A DNA stretch of 48,492 nucleotides from Azolla pinnata (Eukaryota; Streptophyta; Polypodiopsida; Salviniales; Salviniaceae): positions 1 through 48,492 of the forward strand of contig JBBBWG010029444.1 in NCBI GenBank assembly GCA_037176905.1. The letters run 5' to 3'. Positions within the stretch are counted from its first letter, which is position 1. Each line of letters starts with the position of its first letter. A program made the position numbers and the translations under genes. Below the pieces are notes generated by a model. It was given only the letters and a program-made list of their open reading frames with translations. It did no database searches and had not been told where the DNA came from. This document shows, in pieces, positions 11,101 through 23,664 of this stretch.

Positions 11101-13922
11101 TTGGTAGAACAAAAGGTCGTGTTCTAAGTCCAAGGCCATCACATTCCTAGATTTGGTTTGCGATTGATGCTGTATTCATTCTTGATGGACGCTTTAAACG
11201 GCAATCCAGCAAAGTAATCCCTGGTGTTTTTTCGGCAAAAACTTGTTTGCACATCTTTATATTGTCAATGGCAGGTTGTTGGCACGCCCAACTATATGTG
11301 TCCTGAGTTGCTTGCAGATATCCCATATGGCTTCAAATCTGACATTTGGTCTCTAGGTGAGTAAGGGTGTGTTTTGAAAATCCTGAAAGATTAAGCCCTT
11401 CAACTGTTGTATTAAAACCTTCACTCTTTCCAGGCTGCTGCTTATATGAAATGGCCGCCCATAGACCTGCATTCAAAGCCTTTGTAAGCTATAAATATTC
11501 CAGATTCAATATAAAGAGCTTCGTTTACAGCTTTTCAACGTCAACTCACAACCCTGCTTCCTCTTTTTAATTAATTTATGTGAAGGACATGCAAGGCTTG
11601 GTGAGTAAAGTGAACAAATCTATGATTGGGCCTCTCCCAAGCATGTATTCAACTGCCTTGTAAGCCCACCCCCGTTTGTCCCATTCAATTCATACTGTAT
11701 TCTTGGATAGAGGTGGTTGATTTAAGTTATGCTTTTGTGTTTCAGTAAAAATATGATAAAGAGCATGCTTCGGAAGAATCCGGAACATCGGCCGAGTGTG
11801 AGTATAAGGCTCAAGCACCATATGGACCCACTCTTTCTCCTGTTCTACCTTTGCGTGTTCGAGCTGATTTATTGCGATTTCATGCTTGCCTTTTAGGCTG
11901 ACGAGCTGCTTACGCTCTCTCTCATAAAGCCGTATGTGGCTCAATGCCGGCTCCGGAAGGGACATTCAGGGGAACCCATAGCAAGAAACCTTCAGCACAA
12001 CTTCAAGCTTAGTGCGGTGGAGATCACGGATTGTAGCGAAGATGCCAGTGATGGAGACAGCTATATCATGACACTGAACACCAGCCCGAAGAAAAGGCAC
12101 GATGACATGGACCATGCTGAAATTAGCAACATCGAGATATGCGACTGGCCGATGTTCAGCAAGGATATTAGTAAGGGTCCCATGGAAAGAGGCCAATTGC
12201 TAAACAAGCCCAATCCGCCGAGCAATGAAGCTAGCAATAAAAAGGTGGCAATGTGGTCGAATGAAATCGACAACTATTACAACAGCGTGGTTGGGGCCAG
12301 GTCGAAAAAGGGTGATGACATGGAGAATATTGCTAAAGACGATGGGAAATACCTCGGAAGAATAGTTGTTCAAGCCATGGCTCCAACCCAAGGAGCAGGT
12401 GGAGGTAGTAGAACGATGAGCAAAGGCCTTTCTCCAGCAATGTCAACACCTCGCACCCCGAGGACACCGGAAAGAGCCGGAGGATCTTCACATCTCAAAA
12501 TCGAATCCACAAAAACCACTCCATCTGATCATTTAATGGTAACAACGCCGAGGACTAGAGCTAACCATCCGGTACTTTAAATGCCGTATTCTTCTCATGT
12601 TTTTATCATATGGGAAATTTTGTGTGCAACTTCTTGTGTATGCGCGATATGTTGCTAATGATTGATCTCTGGAAATGTGCTGTTTTGGGCAGCAAAATGT
12701 GTTGTTGGGGAATTCACCAAACAACGTAAGGTTCAGAGTAGAATCAGATCTGGATGAAGACATGAAAGGGTCGAGGGGCTCCATGTCAAGGAAGCTGCGT
12801 GGAGAGAACTCGAGCACACCAACGACTCCGGTTTCAAGTAATCCTCTCACAGCCAGCATTACCCCGAGGAAGAAGCAGCTCCAACACCACGGAATGGAAT
12901 CTTCAAACATGTATCGTCACCATCTCCAACAGCAAGGAATCATAGATCATAGCAGATCCCCAACAAGCTACAGCAACAACAGCAACCAAGTGGCTTTATT
13001 ATCTAGGAATAGCCAAACAAGCCATGTCAGTAATGTCGAAGATGCTTATTTGGATCGCTCACCAAGAGTAGTACTTCCGAAGATGCCGGAGTACGTCAGG
13101 GCAGCTCATCATCAAGCTAGCCCATTCAAAGGCAAGCAGTCGCTCGACGTCTCCGTAAATGCCCCGAGGTTGGATGTGGTCACCGATTTCAGCAGCGTGG
13201 GGACAAGCGAGAGGCAGTACAAAAGCACGCACAATGGCGTCTCGTCGGGAGCATCTACGCCCATCAAGAGCAGCGAGAATTACGTGAAGGCAATATACGA
13301 TGCCGTGATGCCAAGAAACAGAACGGCAAGGGCTACTCCTTCTGATGCCAATTGTGGTGCTGGTGGTGGTGGTGATGATGACAATGATGATGATGATGAT
13401 GATGGAGATGACGAAGGCGACGATGGGTGCATGTCGTATCGTGGGGGTAAAGCCAACGCCTGTAAATCGAATGCAAGATCCTCGTTCAACGATGTGATAC
13501 ATGTGATAAGGCACAGCACATTCCATCTCGGAGGAGCGGGGGAAGAGGGAGATAACACTTCCCATGCTGTCATTCATGATCAAGAGATCTCCACCAAACC
13601 TGCACTTTCAGCTACATTTGGCAGCCCTGGCTTGCACCAAAAGAAAGCCGCGACCGAGAAGAATCACCACGACAAGAACACATCGTCTTCGTCGACAACC
13701 ACCTCGTCATCTTTGTCGTGCCTTCACCAAAGAGCCGATGCTTTGGAAGGGCTGCTCGAGCTCAGCGCGCAGCTTCTTCACCAGCGGAGGTACCAGGAGC
13801 TGGCCATTGTGCTGAAGCCGTTCGGGAGAGGCAGAGTTTCCTTCAAAGACACCGCGCTCTCGGTGTCCAAGAGCTTGAAGAGCATGATGCATCGCAGCGG
13901 CGAGGACGCATTGATGGCTTGA
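8183..13922 (+). CDS. NIMA-related Ser/Thr protein kinase (plant NEK family), 14 exons
   Basis: Exons: 8183-8280, 9029-9095, 9571-9636, 9957-10003, 10119-10164, 10293-10373, 10510-10552, 10678-10727, 11275-11356, 11434-11483, 11586-11659, 11746-11797, 11897-12571, 12693-13922. All junctions are GT-AG and phases close to give 886 residues. Plant NEKs act on microtubule organisation, cell expansion and division. The kinase domain spans about residues 8-262: glycine loop GKGSFG at 15-20, ATP lysine in YVLKK at 37/38, catalytic HRDLK at 131-135 (Asp133), DFG at 151-153 and GTPNYMCPE at 169-177, so it looks catalytically complete. The roughly 620-residue tail is low complexity, with TPRTPRTP sites that could be phosphorylated and an Asp run near 13370-13430. 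It ends in a conserved plant NEK segment ([13 protein letters not shown] ... LAIVLKPFG). Introns 1, 2 and 8 carry private tandem repeats. Confidence 0.95.
8412..8685. repeat. 30-bp minisatellite in NEK intron 1, about 9 copies
   Basis: The unit is ACCCTAATCTTGTTAGATTC plus CTTCATCAAA. Two variants (TTAGATT and TCACATT) partly alternate, so the true higher-order unit may be 60 bp. The length is a multiple of three, which keeps reading frames open on both strands; it lies in an intron and is not coding. Confidence 0.92.
9155..9475. repeat. About 52-bp minisatellite in NEK intron 2, about 6 copies
   Basis: The unit contains TCGATCTTTGCTTCGAATCT, GTCTATCATCTGA and CAGATTCAGAAAC. Copies are diverged by a few bases each. 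The array fills most of the 475-base intron. Confidence 0.9.
9758..9788. repeat. Short interstitial telomere-like run in NEK intron 3
   Basis: Four consecutive CCCTAAA/CCCTAA words, a mixture of the plant seven-base and the six-base telomere unit. Too short to be a relic telomere by itself; similar telo-box motifs occur at many other places in the window. Confidence 0.7.
10740..11200. repeat. Degenerate tandem repeat in NEK intron 8
   Basis: Words ACCTTGACTTGAACCGG, CACCAT(T/C)ACATTCCT and TTTGGTTTGCGAT recur two or three times at intervals of about 100-200 bases, showing an old local duplication inside the intron. Confidence 0.6.
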
Positions 13923-16856
13923 ATCGGGGGTGATGCAGTGGGGAGTTTTTAGGTTTTAGGGTTCGGAGCATCCCCTCCTTGAATCAAATGATGCAGGGTT
14001 CAGGGTTTTAGGGTTTATAGGGTTCAGAGCATCCCCTCCATGTGTGATTGTGTTTCTCGCACCTCCTGTTTGCGGCGGCAAATCGTTCACAAGGAGGGGA
14101 CGAGCCGATTCAAGCTTGAATGGGGTACTTAGCTTGACATGATCGATCGGCTCTGAATATATACATATTTTTTTAGGCATTGCAGGCATTCCAACATAAA
14201 CTGAAGAGACAACCACCCTAAAGCTCTGTAGCTCCATAGCTCCATAGCTCCATTACATGGACCCCCCCTTAAGGAGGAAGTGGTAAAGCTTTCTTGTCTT
14301 TCTTTTTGCTTCTTTTTGTTTCTTGTTCTTGACAACGGAATGAGACACCATAACATTGTAAAACAAAAAAGGCTGCTTTGCTTCTTCCCCAGACAGACAG
14401 AAAAAAAAAGGGCTGCTTCTTCTTCATTTTGGAGTCTGTTCAGTTTTCGACACCGAATTGAAATATACACTCATTTTATCATAATGTGCACTGGTTTTTC
14501 TTGTTCTTTTTGCACCCAATTCGAGCTGAAGGCGGCTCATTACATTGAAAAAGAGGCTTGAGATTGTTTTCAGCTATGCCAACATGGAGCGAATTCTCCA
14601 TCGCTTTCCTCGAAATTTCTGCTTATTCCATATTACTGGTTACCATTCAGCCGACAGGTACATACTCCACTTGCATATTTTTACTGGACATTGAAATCCT
14701 TTGTGGAGGATGATTTTGTATGCAGTCCTTGGAATCGTTGTCATTCGCTGGGGGTTTATATTGGTGATTCCTCCTGGGATTTCGGAAAGAAGCTGAAGAA
14801 ATGTTGAATTCAAGTGAGAAATGATTGGAAGCATTCATTCAGAGTCCAGAGAAATGATTTGCAGCTCCCATTTGCAGCAGACCAGAGCAATAATTTAGGC
14901 TGACATTAGCATTCATTCAGAGAAGGTAAATTTTGCATCTTCCATTAACCGCGGACCAGACAATTAAATGGACATTTTACATCATTCTTTTCAGCTTCTA
15001 CATACTTGGTTCAGCTCATCACCATCGTATTTTACTCAGGTTTTCATAACCCTGTAAACCCTAAACTCGGCTCACAACCATCACATTTCATACCTTAGGT
15101 TTTAAATACCCTAAATGTCTTTGAACCCTGAACCATACCATCATAATTCAAGCAAGGGACACTCAACTTCAATTGAGTGTCGCAGATGAAGCATTTGCAA
15201 GTAGAAAGATGGCCTTGGGCTTCGGATCAAACGTCCCTGTAATTCTCTTCCAAGAGTTCCTGAGTCCCAAAAACTGTATGTGAGCATTCATGGGTTAATG
15301 AGTTACTGAATAGGCATTTACCACAGGAATGTATGGAATCGCTGATTTCACGCACAGCAACGATATGATGATAGTTCCTGCAAAATCTGATTCATTAGAT
15401 TGCTTGTTTCAAAGCTGTTTGTGGTGCCTGTTGTGGCCTTTCAAAAAACCTCTGCAGGAATCGGGATTTCGCAGATTTCAATGTATCAAGATAAGAAGAA
15501 AAGGAGAGGATTGCTCGCATATTTTCGTGATGATACAGCCATAGCCGTGCACGCGGTGAGATCATTTTAATTGCACGGCTAGATCGTTTTAATTGGTTGT
15601 AATGCGCGTAGAAGAGCTTCCGAATCGAAATCGGATCCAAATGCTCATCACATGCTTGATGCTAGTCTGTGTACAAAGGGCGTTAAATGCTGTTTGCTTC
15701 GTCACAAATGCTTCATCACAAATTCTCATGGCAGTGTTTTTTGTGCATCCAAAGCTTTTTCTTAAGTATATATGCATAGAAAAGCATAGAAGTTATACAC
15801 AGCTTCCATCCGCCATAACAGGTTGAATGACTGGTATGCTCTAGAACAGATTGAATGCCGCTCAATTTGCAGCTTCCTTCCATTGACTGATGACAAAGTT
15901 CTCAGCTCAGATAACGCCATTGATAATGCAGAGACACCGGCACAAGAGTGGATCCATGGATGATTCATAACTTTTTTGCCCTCCCAATGATCGACAACTT
16001 AAGCTCTAGGAGAGAGAGACAAGCCAAAGTGACCTAGTTTTTGTTGTCAAAGTTTCAACGACTTTAAGATCAGCTTTAAAACAAGACAGAAATCAATGAA
16101 CAGACCACACCTCGATCGCTTGCTAATATACCATTCGATTGAACCACAAGGTCGAGTGCTTCCAAACATCAGCCTTGGTGACAGAACATGAAACAGAAGC
16201 ATTATGTAAGATGCCAAGCTAAACCACATACTAGTTATAACACATCTAATGTTCCATCCATCGACGGTGGAATGAAACCAAAGATGGTTAACAAGCACGA
16301 GCAATACGCGTGGGTTGAACATACCACATCCACGGCTTGTTGGGTGGGTGGCTGCAAAACCCTAAACCCTAAAAGAAGCACTTACATGGGCTATTAATGC
16401 TCCACAAAACTTGGTTCTTTTCATATCACTACATACAGCTCAAGCAGCTGTCTTCAACAAGAGTAGCTTCTGAATCCGAAGACCCAAAGTGTAGTAGCAA
16501 CAGAGCTGTTTATTATTCATTGGCTTGGATTTGGTGGGCGAATTTTATTACGATTTGGCAGATATCGGAATCATCGAGGAGGAATGTTGGGGACAGTTAC
16601 GATGAACGATGGATACAATGTGTATATATGTGTATAGGTATGTGGCATATACATATGTATGTATCGATGGATGAATGCTGGCTATGGTACTGTGCAAATG
16701 TCTTTCCAAGCACTGTATCGATGGATGAATGCTGGCTATGGTACTGTGCAAATGTCTTTCCAAGCACTCTCGGTGGAACAAAAAAAGGAGGAAAGAGATG
16801 AAAATGGGAAGGTTTTTCCGAAAGAACTTGCCTTTTTTCCCTCGATTCTTCTTGCT
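13923..16856. other. Intergenic region between the convergent NEK and DUF639 genes
   Basis: The left end holds the NEK 3' untranslated region, including a short direct repeat of AGAGCATCCCCTCC-type words at about 13965-14040 separated by TTTTAGGGTTT motifs. The right end holds the DUF639 3' untranslated region. I recognise no gene in between; the reading frames lack domain signals. Confidence 0.5.
16661..16769. repeat. 54-bp near-perfect tandem duplication
   Basis: Two consecutive copies beginning TATCGATGGATGAATGCTGG and ending CTTTCCAAGCACT. The high identity suggests a recent duplication. It lies about 90 bases beyond the stop codon of the DUF639 gene, probably in its 3' untranslated region. 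Confidence 0.9.
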
Positions 16857-19800
16857 CTACCGAGATTTCTTCTCATCCTCGATCTTGAGGAGGTGGACAG
16901 GAACGGCGGGGATGCCGTACCAGAACTCTCTCAAGCGCCGGAAGATGCGTTCGGTGCTGTCACGCCGCAGGTATGTTTGCCGTGTGAACATCTCCCATAG
17001 CACCAGCAGCAGTATTAGCTTCATGGGAAGCAAGAGGAGGCCGGCTGCTAGCACAACAAGGCCTTTCACCACCTGATCTGTTGCCTGCCGCATTCATTCG
17101 ATCGATGCATAAGAGATTGATAAGATAGATTTGATTCTTGCCTTCAGAGATCAAGTTTTGGCCTATGACACCCAAAAGATTCGCTCGATGCATAAAAGAT
17201 TGATAAGATAGATAGATTTGATTCCTGTCTTCAGAGATCAAATTTTGGCCTATGAGACCCAAATGATTCGATTGATGCATAAAAGATTGATAAGATAGAT
17301 TTGATTCTTGTCTTTAGAGATCAAATTTTGGCCTATGAGACCCAAAAGTGATACATTTCAAAGTCTGGGACCCACAAAACAGCAACGGAAACAGAAAACC
17401 AAAATGCGGCAAATAGCAGTAAGGCAAAAAAAAGTAAAACAAAACAAAAAAATGCTGGCTCAATGCATCCCCTTTGCCGCTCGATCCTTCATATCATCTA
17501 TCGCTGTGAAAGCAAGAAATGCAAGAAAGAAAGATAGAATAATGTTTGTGTATCCGATCATCAAACATGAGAGTACGATAAAGATTTTACGAATACAACC
17601 ATGCAATGTTTGCATACGTAGAATGCTTGAAGAGAGAGACAAGAATTCATGCTGCTGCATGGTGTCTAGAAAGGAAATGATAATCATAAAAACAAGTATC
17701 GAAAAGAAAGGTGCCAAAGAGGAAGGCAGAAGAGCATGCTGCATTGTATCTAGAAAGGAAAATGAAAATCCTAAATGTAGTCAAAGACCAACGAACAGAA
17801 AACAAGAAAGCCGAACGAGAAAGCGAAAAAACAAACCGGTGAAAAAACTGCAGAAACCAGCGAAATGAAGGAGAAAGAGAAAACAGCACCGTGGAAGGCT
17901 TTCAAAAGGACATGGTTTTAGGAGCTCGCTTCTACCTGCGGCTGGGCTGAGAACAAAATAGCGCGCAGCTTCAAGAGGAATATGTTCCCAGCTTGTAGAA
18001 AGTCCTTCATTTCACTTATCCCCTGCTGCAGCGCCAGAAGCTGCTCGACGGCATTCTGCGATGCAGGAGATATGACTCTGATCTCCCCCGAATTCCCACC
18101 TTGAACGTGTCTGAGCCATAGCATGAACCCCGCCAAGCACAAGAGGAAGACAGGGATAACATATCCAAGAAGATCCCTGTAAAAAAAAAGAAAACAAGGA
18201 ACTCAACTAAGATCTATACATGCATGAATACAAAATCTGTAGATATATGCATATGCACACGCACACGCATCATATACGTGCACATATACAATTCACTCGC
18301 AGAAACATATATGCATATATGCATGCTTGCCCATTAAAGATTCATTCCTAAAATATACACACACTTGACCACAATGTAGGAGCACATGATCAGGAAAGTG
18401 GTGGTTTTGAACGGCTCGTCCCACGACTGCAATGCCTCGATCCACTCCAAAACAGCGGTGAGGGGTGCTATCAGTTCCTGATAAAGAAAAACCCCATGAG
18501 TCTTTCATTCACATCATTCATGCATAATACAAAACTTGCACCAAAGCGAGAGAGACCGACCTTCATAACAGCCACATTCACCTCAATCCCATCGACCTTC
18601 ACACCGTCAATGCTGGATTGTGCGAGCTCCACTTTTTTCGAGCTATTTCTTGAATGCATGACAGCTTTCTCGACGGGATTGAGATCACCAATCAAAAACT
18701 CTCCTACAGGGAATGCTGGTTCCTCCAAAACCAATGGTTTCTTTGAAGGACCAAACCCAGCTGCTGAAATAGGAGACAACCGATGCCTTACAGAGTTCCC
18801 ATTTGTAGCATTAATATCTCCTGATACAAAGGTTTGTGCCATAGCCTCCATTATATGGTCTCCACCAGGTAACTCTTCGCCGGTTAAGAATGTAAGAAGG
18901 CTCTTTGGTTTCGAAGGCAATGCATGATTCAAATCTCTTGTCGCTCGTAGACGTGCAATGCCTAAGACAGCTCTCGACAATGCCTCAGACCGTCCTGTTT
19001 CTTCTAGCTGATATTTTCTTATGAACTGATGTGCACAGATAAGCTCGCACACGATGGCCAGCCAATAGTCTCGCCGTGCATGGCCAGTGAGCTCTGGAAA
19101 CTCGAATACGAGCGGTTCTGATCTGTTGAGCCGAAATTGCACAGCAACATAAGCCGATGCAAGGAATCAAATAGAAGAGAGTTCTACTTTGAGTTACCAA
19201 ATAGTGCCTTTGAAATTGACTTACATAGCAGTTGACTTGCATGAAATCGATGTGTCAAACAAGCGTGCACCCCATGGGCCACTGAGGTCGGGTTTCACAG
19301 TTTGACGAGAATTACCAGCCAAATCAAATCTCTTCGCCTTATCATATGATACAACTCCCATCGCTTCGAAGTACAAAGCATGATTTGTAAGTGTCAACCG
19401 CCCTGTAAATGTTAGGATTCCCAATGTATAGCACACCCTCCAAGTCAGAATTTCGATAAGATTTTATATTTTGCATGTTCTAAATTTCAAGTTTCCATTC
19501 TTGCACCTATATTATACTTTCAGTCTTGTGAGCCATCAATATATGCCTTCTCCTTTATGTCTTTACTTCTTTCCAAATATGATCGCGGCCCATAGTATGC
19601 ACAAATCCACAATGCCCTAAACTCCAGATTTCCCATTCCTTCACTATTGTGAGCAATGAATGTAGATCTTTTGATTAATGGCTTTAATTCTTTCCGAATA
19701 TGATTGGTGATTCTTGCTTGGTACGCAGCAAGAGAGATTCGATATATATCCACAATGATAAGAACAAAGATTATATAGCATTAACCTGACATTACCGGGC

Positions 19801-21897
19801 CATGTCGACACACCGATATGTTGAAGAACGGGTTGTGTCGTCACAGTACCCTCAAGCTCAACCACAATTTCCCCTTTTACCGTCTCCAGCTTTGACAAGT
19901 GTGCAGATGATGACTGGTTTTTCAAAGCTTTCAGAGACCTGAGGGCGAGCACAAAGGTGCACACAATTCCAAAATTTACTATATTCATGAAATTTATAGC
20001 AAATTTAGAGCTCCGATGAAAGAATGCATGAAAGCACAATGCTCACTTTTCCAATTCCCCAAGATACTTATCATAGACCGAGAATGGGAGCCTTCCTCCA
20101 TTTGAAGAAGCCAATGCATCATATTGAGCATGTACCGTGACAGGGTCAGCTATGCCAGCAATAGCAGGCCCCAACCGAACAAATGCATCCTTTCTGATTG
20201 TCCTCTCAATGTCCCCCTGACACACACACACATGTATATACACATGGTCATTCTATTGGATACAAAATTGCACAACTTTATGAGAAATCAAACCCCAAAT
20301 ATTGTCCTAGGAAGGTCAATACTTGAGCATGCACAACTATGTGTCTCGTCTTTGTAGCTGGTATATCTGATGTGCCCAGCTGTTCCCATGCTCGCATCAT
20401 CTCAAATGTTAACCGTCGGAAGTCCTTATCAGATAAATAGTCTGTCACTCGGGTGGAAACTGCAAGTGCTCTAAAGCAACAGTATTCCAAAAGATTCCGT
20501 GAATATTTAGACGCTGCTTTGGCAGATTCGGGAACCTCATCATCGAACTGTTGTTGTAGTTCATTTATTGAAATCAACAAAATCCTGGAAAATCATCTAA
20601 AAAGTTGGAAAGCAAATCCTCACATAAAGATAGAGATTTACATTATCTGTGGCACTCTTAAATTATTTAGACAGCTTATCAAGATGCAGCATTTGTTTCT
20701 TTCATTTTTTTCCCAGATGACTTTTCTGAATTTAGAAATGTTCTCACACATAAAACTATGATAATCTCCAAAGAACTCTCTTAAAACATCAAGCTGTTGC
20801 TGTAACTCATCAATCTAAAAAGCTGGAGATCGAATCCTTGTTCAACGCAGCATTTATATTGCATGTGGCACTATAAGTTTACTCAGAAATCTTATTGATA
20901 TGTTGCCTTTTCCCAAGATGTATTTCTGTGAATTTCAATTGTTGTAACAGATAGGGCTACAATGATCTTAAAAGAAATTTCTGAGCTGATTGAACAGTTG
21001 TTGTAATTCATTGATTGAAGATAATAAGGTTCTGAAAAGCTGGAGATCAAATTCTCATATAAAACAGCAGCTACATCATATGTTGGCACCATACGTTCTT
21101 TGGACATCTAATTAATATACAACTTTGTCACAGATGTCTTTGTCTGAATTTAGAGTTCTTTTAGCACATACAGCTACAATAATCTCCAAAGAACTTTCTA
21201 CAAATAATCAAATAAGATCAATTTCGATACGCATTACGCATGGCAAGAAAAATCCACATTACAAGGAAAAGGGGTACAACGAAGAGATCCTGACTACTGA
21301 AAAATAGAAAACAGAAAGCCAAAGCATCTACTTGAAAACTACGGCCATTAATCACTCTTCAATATGTTCTATACATGTGAAATCATATAATAAGAATGTG
21401 AGCCAAATTTAACAAAACCATACAAGTGCTATAAATGCTAGAATAAACAAATTTTATGAAAATTATTTCAAGAATTAACCAGATTCTAAACCAGGAAACA
21501 GACAAATTCATTGGATAGAATGATTGGCATGGAGCTCAAACCTAAATTTTCCCTAAATTAAGCTCAAAACTAACTCTCCCTCTTCACACAGCCCACAAAG
21601 AGAACATCAAAGTGATTAATGAAACGAAACATACTTGGCACAATGTGCGATCACAACTTTGGCCGAAGAAGAAAACTGCAGCGCCCATTTCCTAGAGCGC
21701 GTGCAAGAGCTATCTGCACGGCCTTCAGTTGGTGAGATCTGCTCTGCTTCTTCTTCTTCCTCTTCTTCTTCTTTCTCTACCTCTGCCTCTTCTTCCTCCC
21801 ATGTTAGCTCATCTTTCCTGTGTCCGAAGAGACCTTTGAAAGAGTTGTCTCTAATCAGATTCTCCACAAAGATCTTGCCTTTCATCATGGTACCCAT
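16857..21897 (-). CDS. DUF639 family membrane protein, 9 exons
   Basis: Exons: 21897-21635, 20584-20323, 20216-20047, 19938-19796, 19402-19225, 19122-18561, 18477-18365, 18176-17936, 17084-16857. All are GT-AG, phases agree, and the product is 719 residues, the usual size for this plant family whose biochemical role is unknown. Family landmarks are the N-terminal ENLIRDNSFK, the YCCFRALAVS segment, the EGTVTTQPVLQHIGVSTWPG block, LTLTNHALYFEAMGVVSYDK, and GPWGARLFD. Hydrophobic segments FLIMCSYIVV, GYVIPVFLLCLAGFMLW and LVVLAAGLLLLPMKLILLLV suggest three membrane spans near the C terminus. Residues about 25-45 are Glu-rich from a microsatellite. A further in-frame start lies at 21963; 21897 fits the family start. 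Intron 1 is about 1.05 kb and repeat-filled. Confidence 0.92.
17093..17347. repeat. About 85-bp tandem repeat in the last intron of the DUF639 gene, 3 copies
   Basis: Each copy holds GATGCATAAAAGATTGATAA, GATAGATTTGATTC and AGAGATCAAATTTTGGCCTA. The third copy is slightly longer or shorter by small indels. Confidence 0.9.
19497..19760. repeat. Degenerate tandem duplication in DUF639 intron 4
   Basis: Words CTTGTGAGCCATCAATATAT, CTTTCCAAATATGAT and ATCCACAATG in the first copy return as TTGTGAGCAATGAATGTAGA, CTTTCCGAATATGAT and ATCCACAATG about 120-130 bases later. Confidence 0.65.
20550..21200. repeat. Roughly 210-bp unit in 3 degenerate copies covering the exon 2 start and intron 1 of DUF639
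   Basis: Copy starts are near 20548, 20794 and 20998. Shared words are CTGTTGTTGTA(G/A)TTCATT.ATTG, AAAAG.TGGA.ATC.AATCCT, TGTGGCAC, and ACAATAATCTCCAAAGAACT. The first copy is the real exon 2 boundary; the other two sit in the intron. Confidence 0.8.
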
Positions 21898-22181
21898 TGG
21901 GGGGCAGCTCTCTCTCTCTCTCCCCCCCAATTCTATCCGATGGATCCCATGGATTCTGTACACAGGAGCGAGAAAGAGAGAGGGAAAGAAGGCTTCACCC
22001 GCTGAGGGGCAACTGCTTCTACCAAATTCAATTCGAACGAGTCAAGAACTACGACGGATTCTGTACACAGAGAGAGGATGAAGAAGACGAAACCTCAGTC
22101 CCAAACCCACTGCAGATGTAAGTATGCCATGGATCGAACGGATGGGAGAGATGAACTCTGGTCAAGTCTTAGCTTGGATAA

Positions 22182-22363
22182 AATCGCCCATCAAAGCAAT
22201 CGCCCACGAAAACAAAAATCGCCCATCAAAAAACAATCGCCCACTAAAACAAAACCGTCCATCAAACAAAATCGCCCACTAAAACAAAACCGCCCATCAA
22301 ACAAATCGCCCATCAAAAAACAAAATCGCCCATCAAAAACAAAATCGCCCATCAAAACAAATC
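22182..22363. repeat. 17-20 bp tandem array (ATCGCCCATCAAAACAAA type), about 10 copies
   Basis: Units ATCGCCCATCAAA or ATCGCCCACTAAAA alternate with A/CA spacers of varying length. It lies about 300 bases upstream of the DUF639 start codon. The spacing and spacers are not those of a CRISPR array. Confidence 0.9.
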
Positions 22364-23037
22364 TTTGCTCTAGAACACATTTTGCTATGGCCTCTGCAAA
22401 TCCTACCCTAATTACTGGGACAATAAGTCTAGTACATGTTCCACGACGGGGGAGGCTCCTTAACTCGAGTGTCTTCTAAAGCAAATCGGTCTCACTCGAA
22501 AAACGGAACAACTGGGACTATGGTTTCAGATCCATTGGGACATTCCCCAGGCATAGACGTGCCTTGCTAATCGATTCTTCTCTTTGGAACATGCACCATT
22601 TGAATACAAGAACATGTAACATGGTTACAAACATGAGAATGAGAATGGTGTATGAGCGGGTTTACTTCTTGGCACAATCTATAATACCCCATTTTTTGCC
22701 ACCCTAAGCGGTCTTGTCGAGTTTTGACGCCATTCGAAACATTTTTGTGTGTGCATATAACATGTGATCCATATTGCTTTGTGAAGGGTGGCCACAATCT
22801 GCAACATGTGAATGGGCTGATCAAAGTTACTAGTCACATGATTTAGAACCATTGAATTTTGGGGATTAGTGGGTGAGGCTAGCATAAAGATCAATTGAAT
22901 TCGCCAAAATCTATGGAGTACAAACCCCTCATGCTACATAAGAGGGGCTCCGATGATACCTCAAAATGCAAAGTAGCTCACTGCACACTAGAATATAAAT
23001 CAGAAATTGTTCTACTCTGCTAAACATTTGATCATAA

Positions 23038-23140
23038 TATTGATGGGCATTTGATCTTATATCCTTCAGATTCTGATAGACATTTGATCATATCCTTCAA
23101 ATATCGATGGGCATTTGATCATATCCTTCAAATATTTGAT
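23038..23140. repeat. About 35-bp direct repeat, 3 copies
   Basis: Repeating words are GATGGGCATTTGATC and ATATCCTTCAAATAT. Confidence 0.8.
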
Positions 23141-23664
23141 GCAGCGAACAGATTCCAAATCACCGTATACTGCACAAACAGCCTAATAAGGAAATGATGA
23201 TAAAACAGAATCAATTTCACAACAGAAGCGAATCTTCTAATGAATGCTCAGGGGAGAGAGGAAAAACTGCCCCACCTTAGCCAACCTGATCAAACCTTCC
23301 CCCATTCCTTTCCTCAATTTGGTTTTAATCCACTCAAAACCATACACAAAACAAAATCTCAAAGATCATAAAAAAGATGTGAAGGATGTAGCAAAACTGA
23401 CCGATAATATTATGCTGCAGCGATGTGGCAGTCTGTTTGAGAGCAAGGGAATGAGAAAACCATAGTATGTAGTAAATGGAGTTCAAAAAGCAAAAATAAT
23501 ACCATTTTGTGCTAAATAAGAAGAATCAAGAGTTCAGCAGCAGAAGAAAAATGAGAGCAGATCTCATAAAGACCTAGGAAAAATGAAATGCCCAGTCCGA
23601 AGAACAGGAAGAACAAGGTTCTTCTCTCCATGGGATGGGATCTACTTCAAGACCCCTCAGTAAT

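Larger units (their letters stand above)
22000..23664. other. Region between the DUF639 and HSC70 genes
   Basis: Holds the DUF639 upstream region on the left and the HSC70 3' untranslated region on the right. It carries two short-unit arrays listed separately. No other coding sequence is recognised. Confidence 0.5.

Noticed and set aside
22182..22363. Regularly spaced short repeats resembling a CRISPR array
   Set aside because: The spacers are only A/CA-rich fillers of a few bases, not unique 25-40-base spacers, and this is eukaryotic nuclear DNA.
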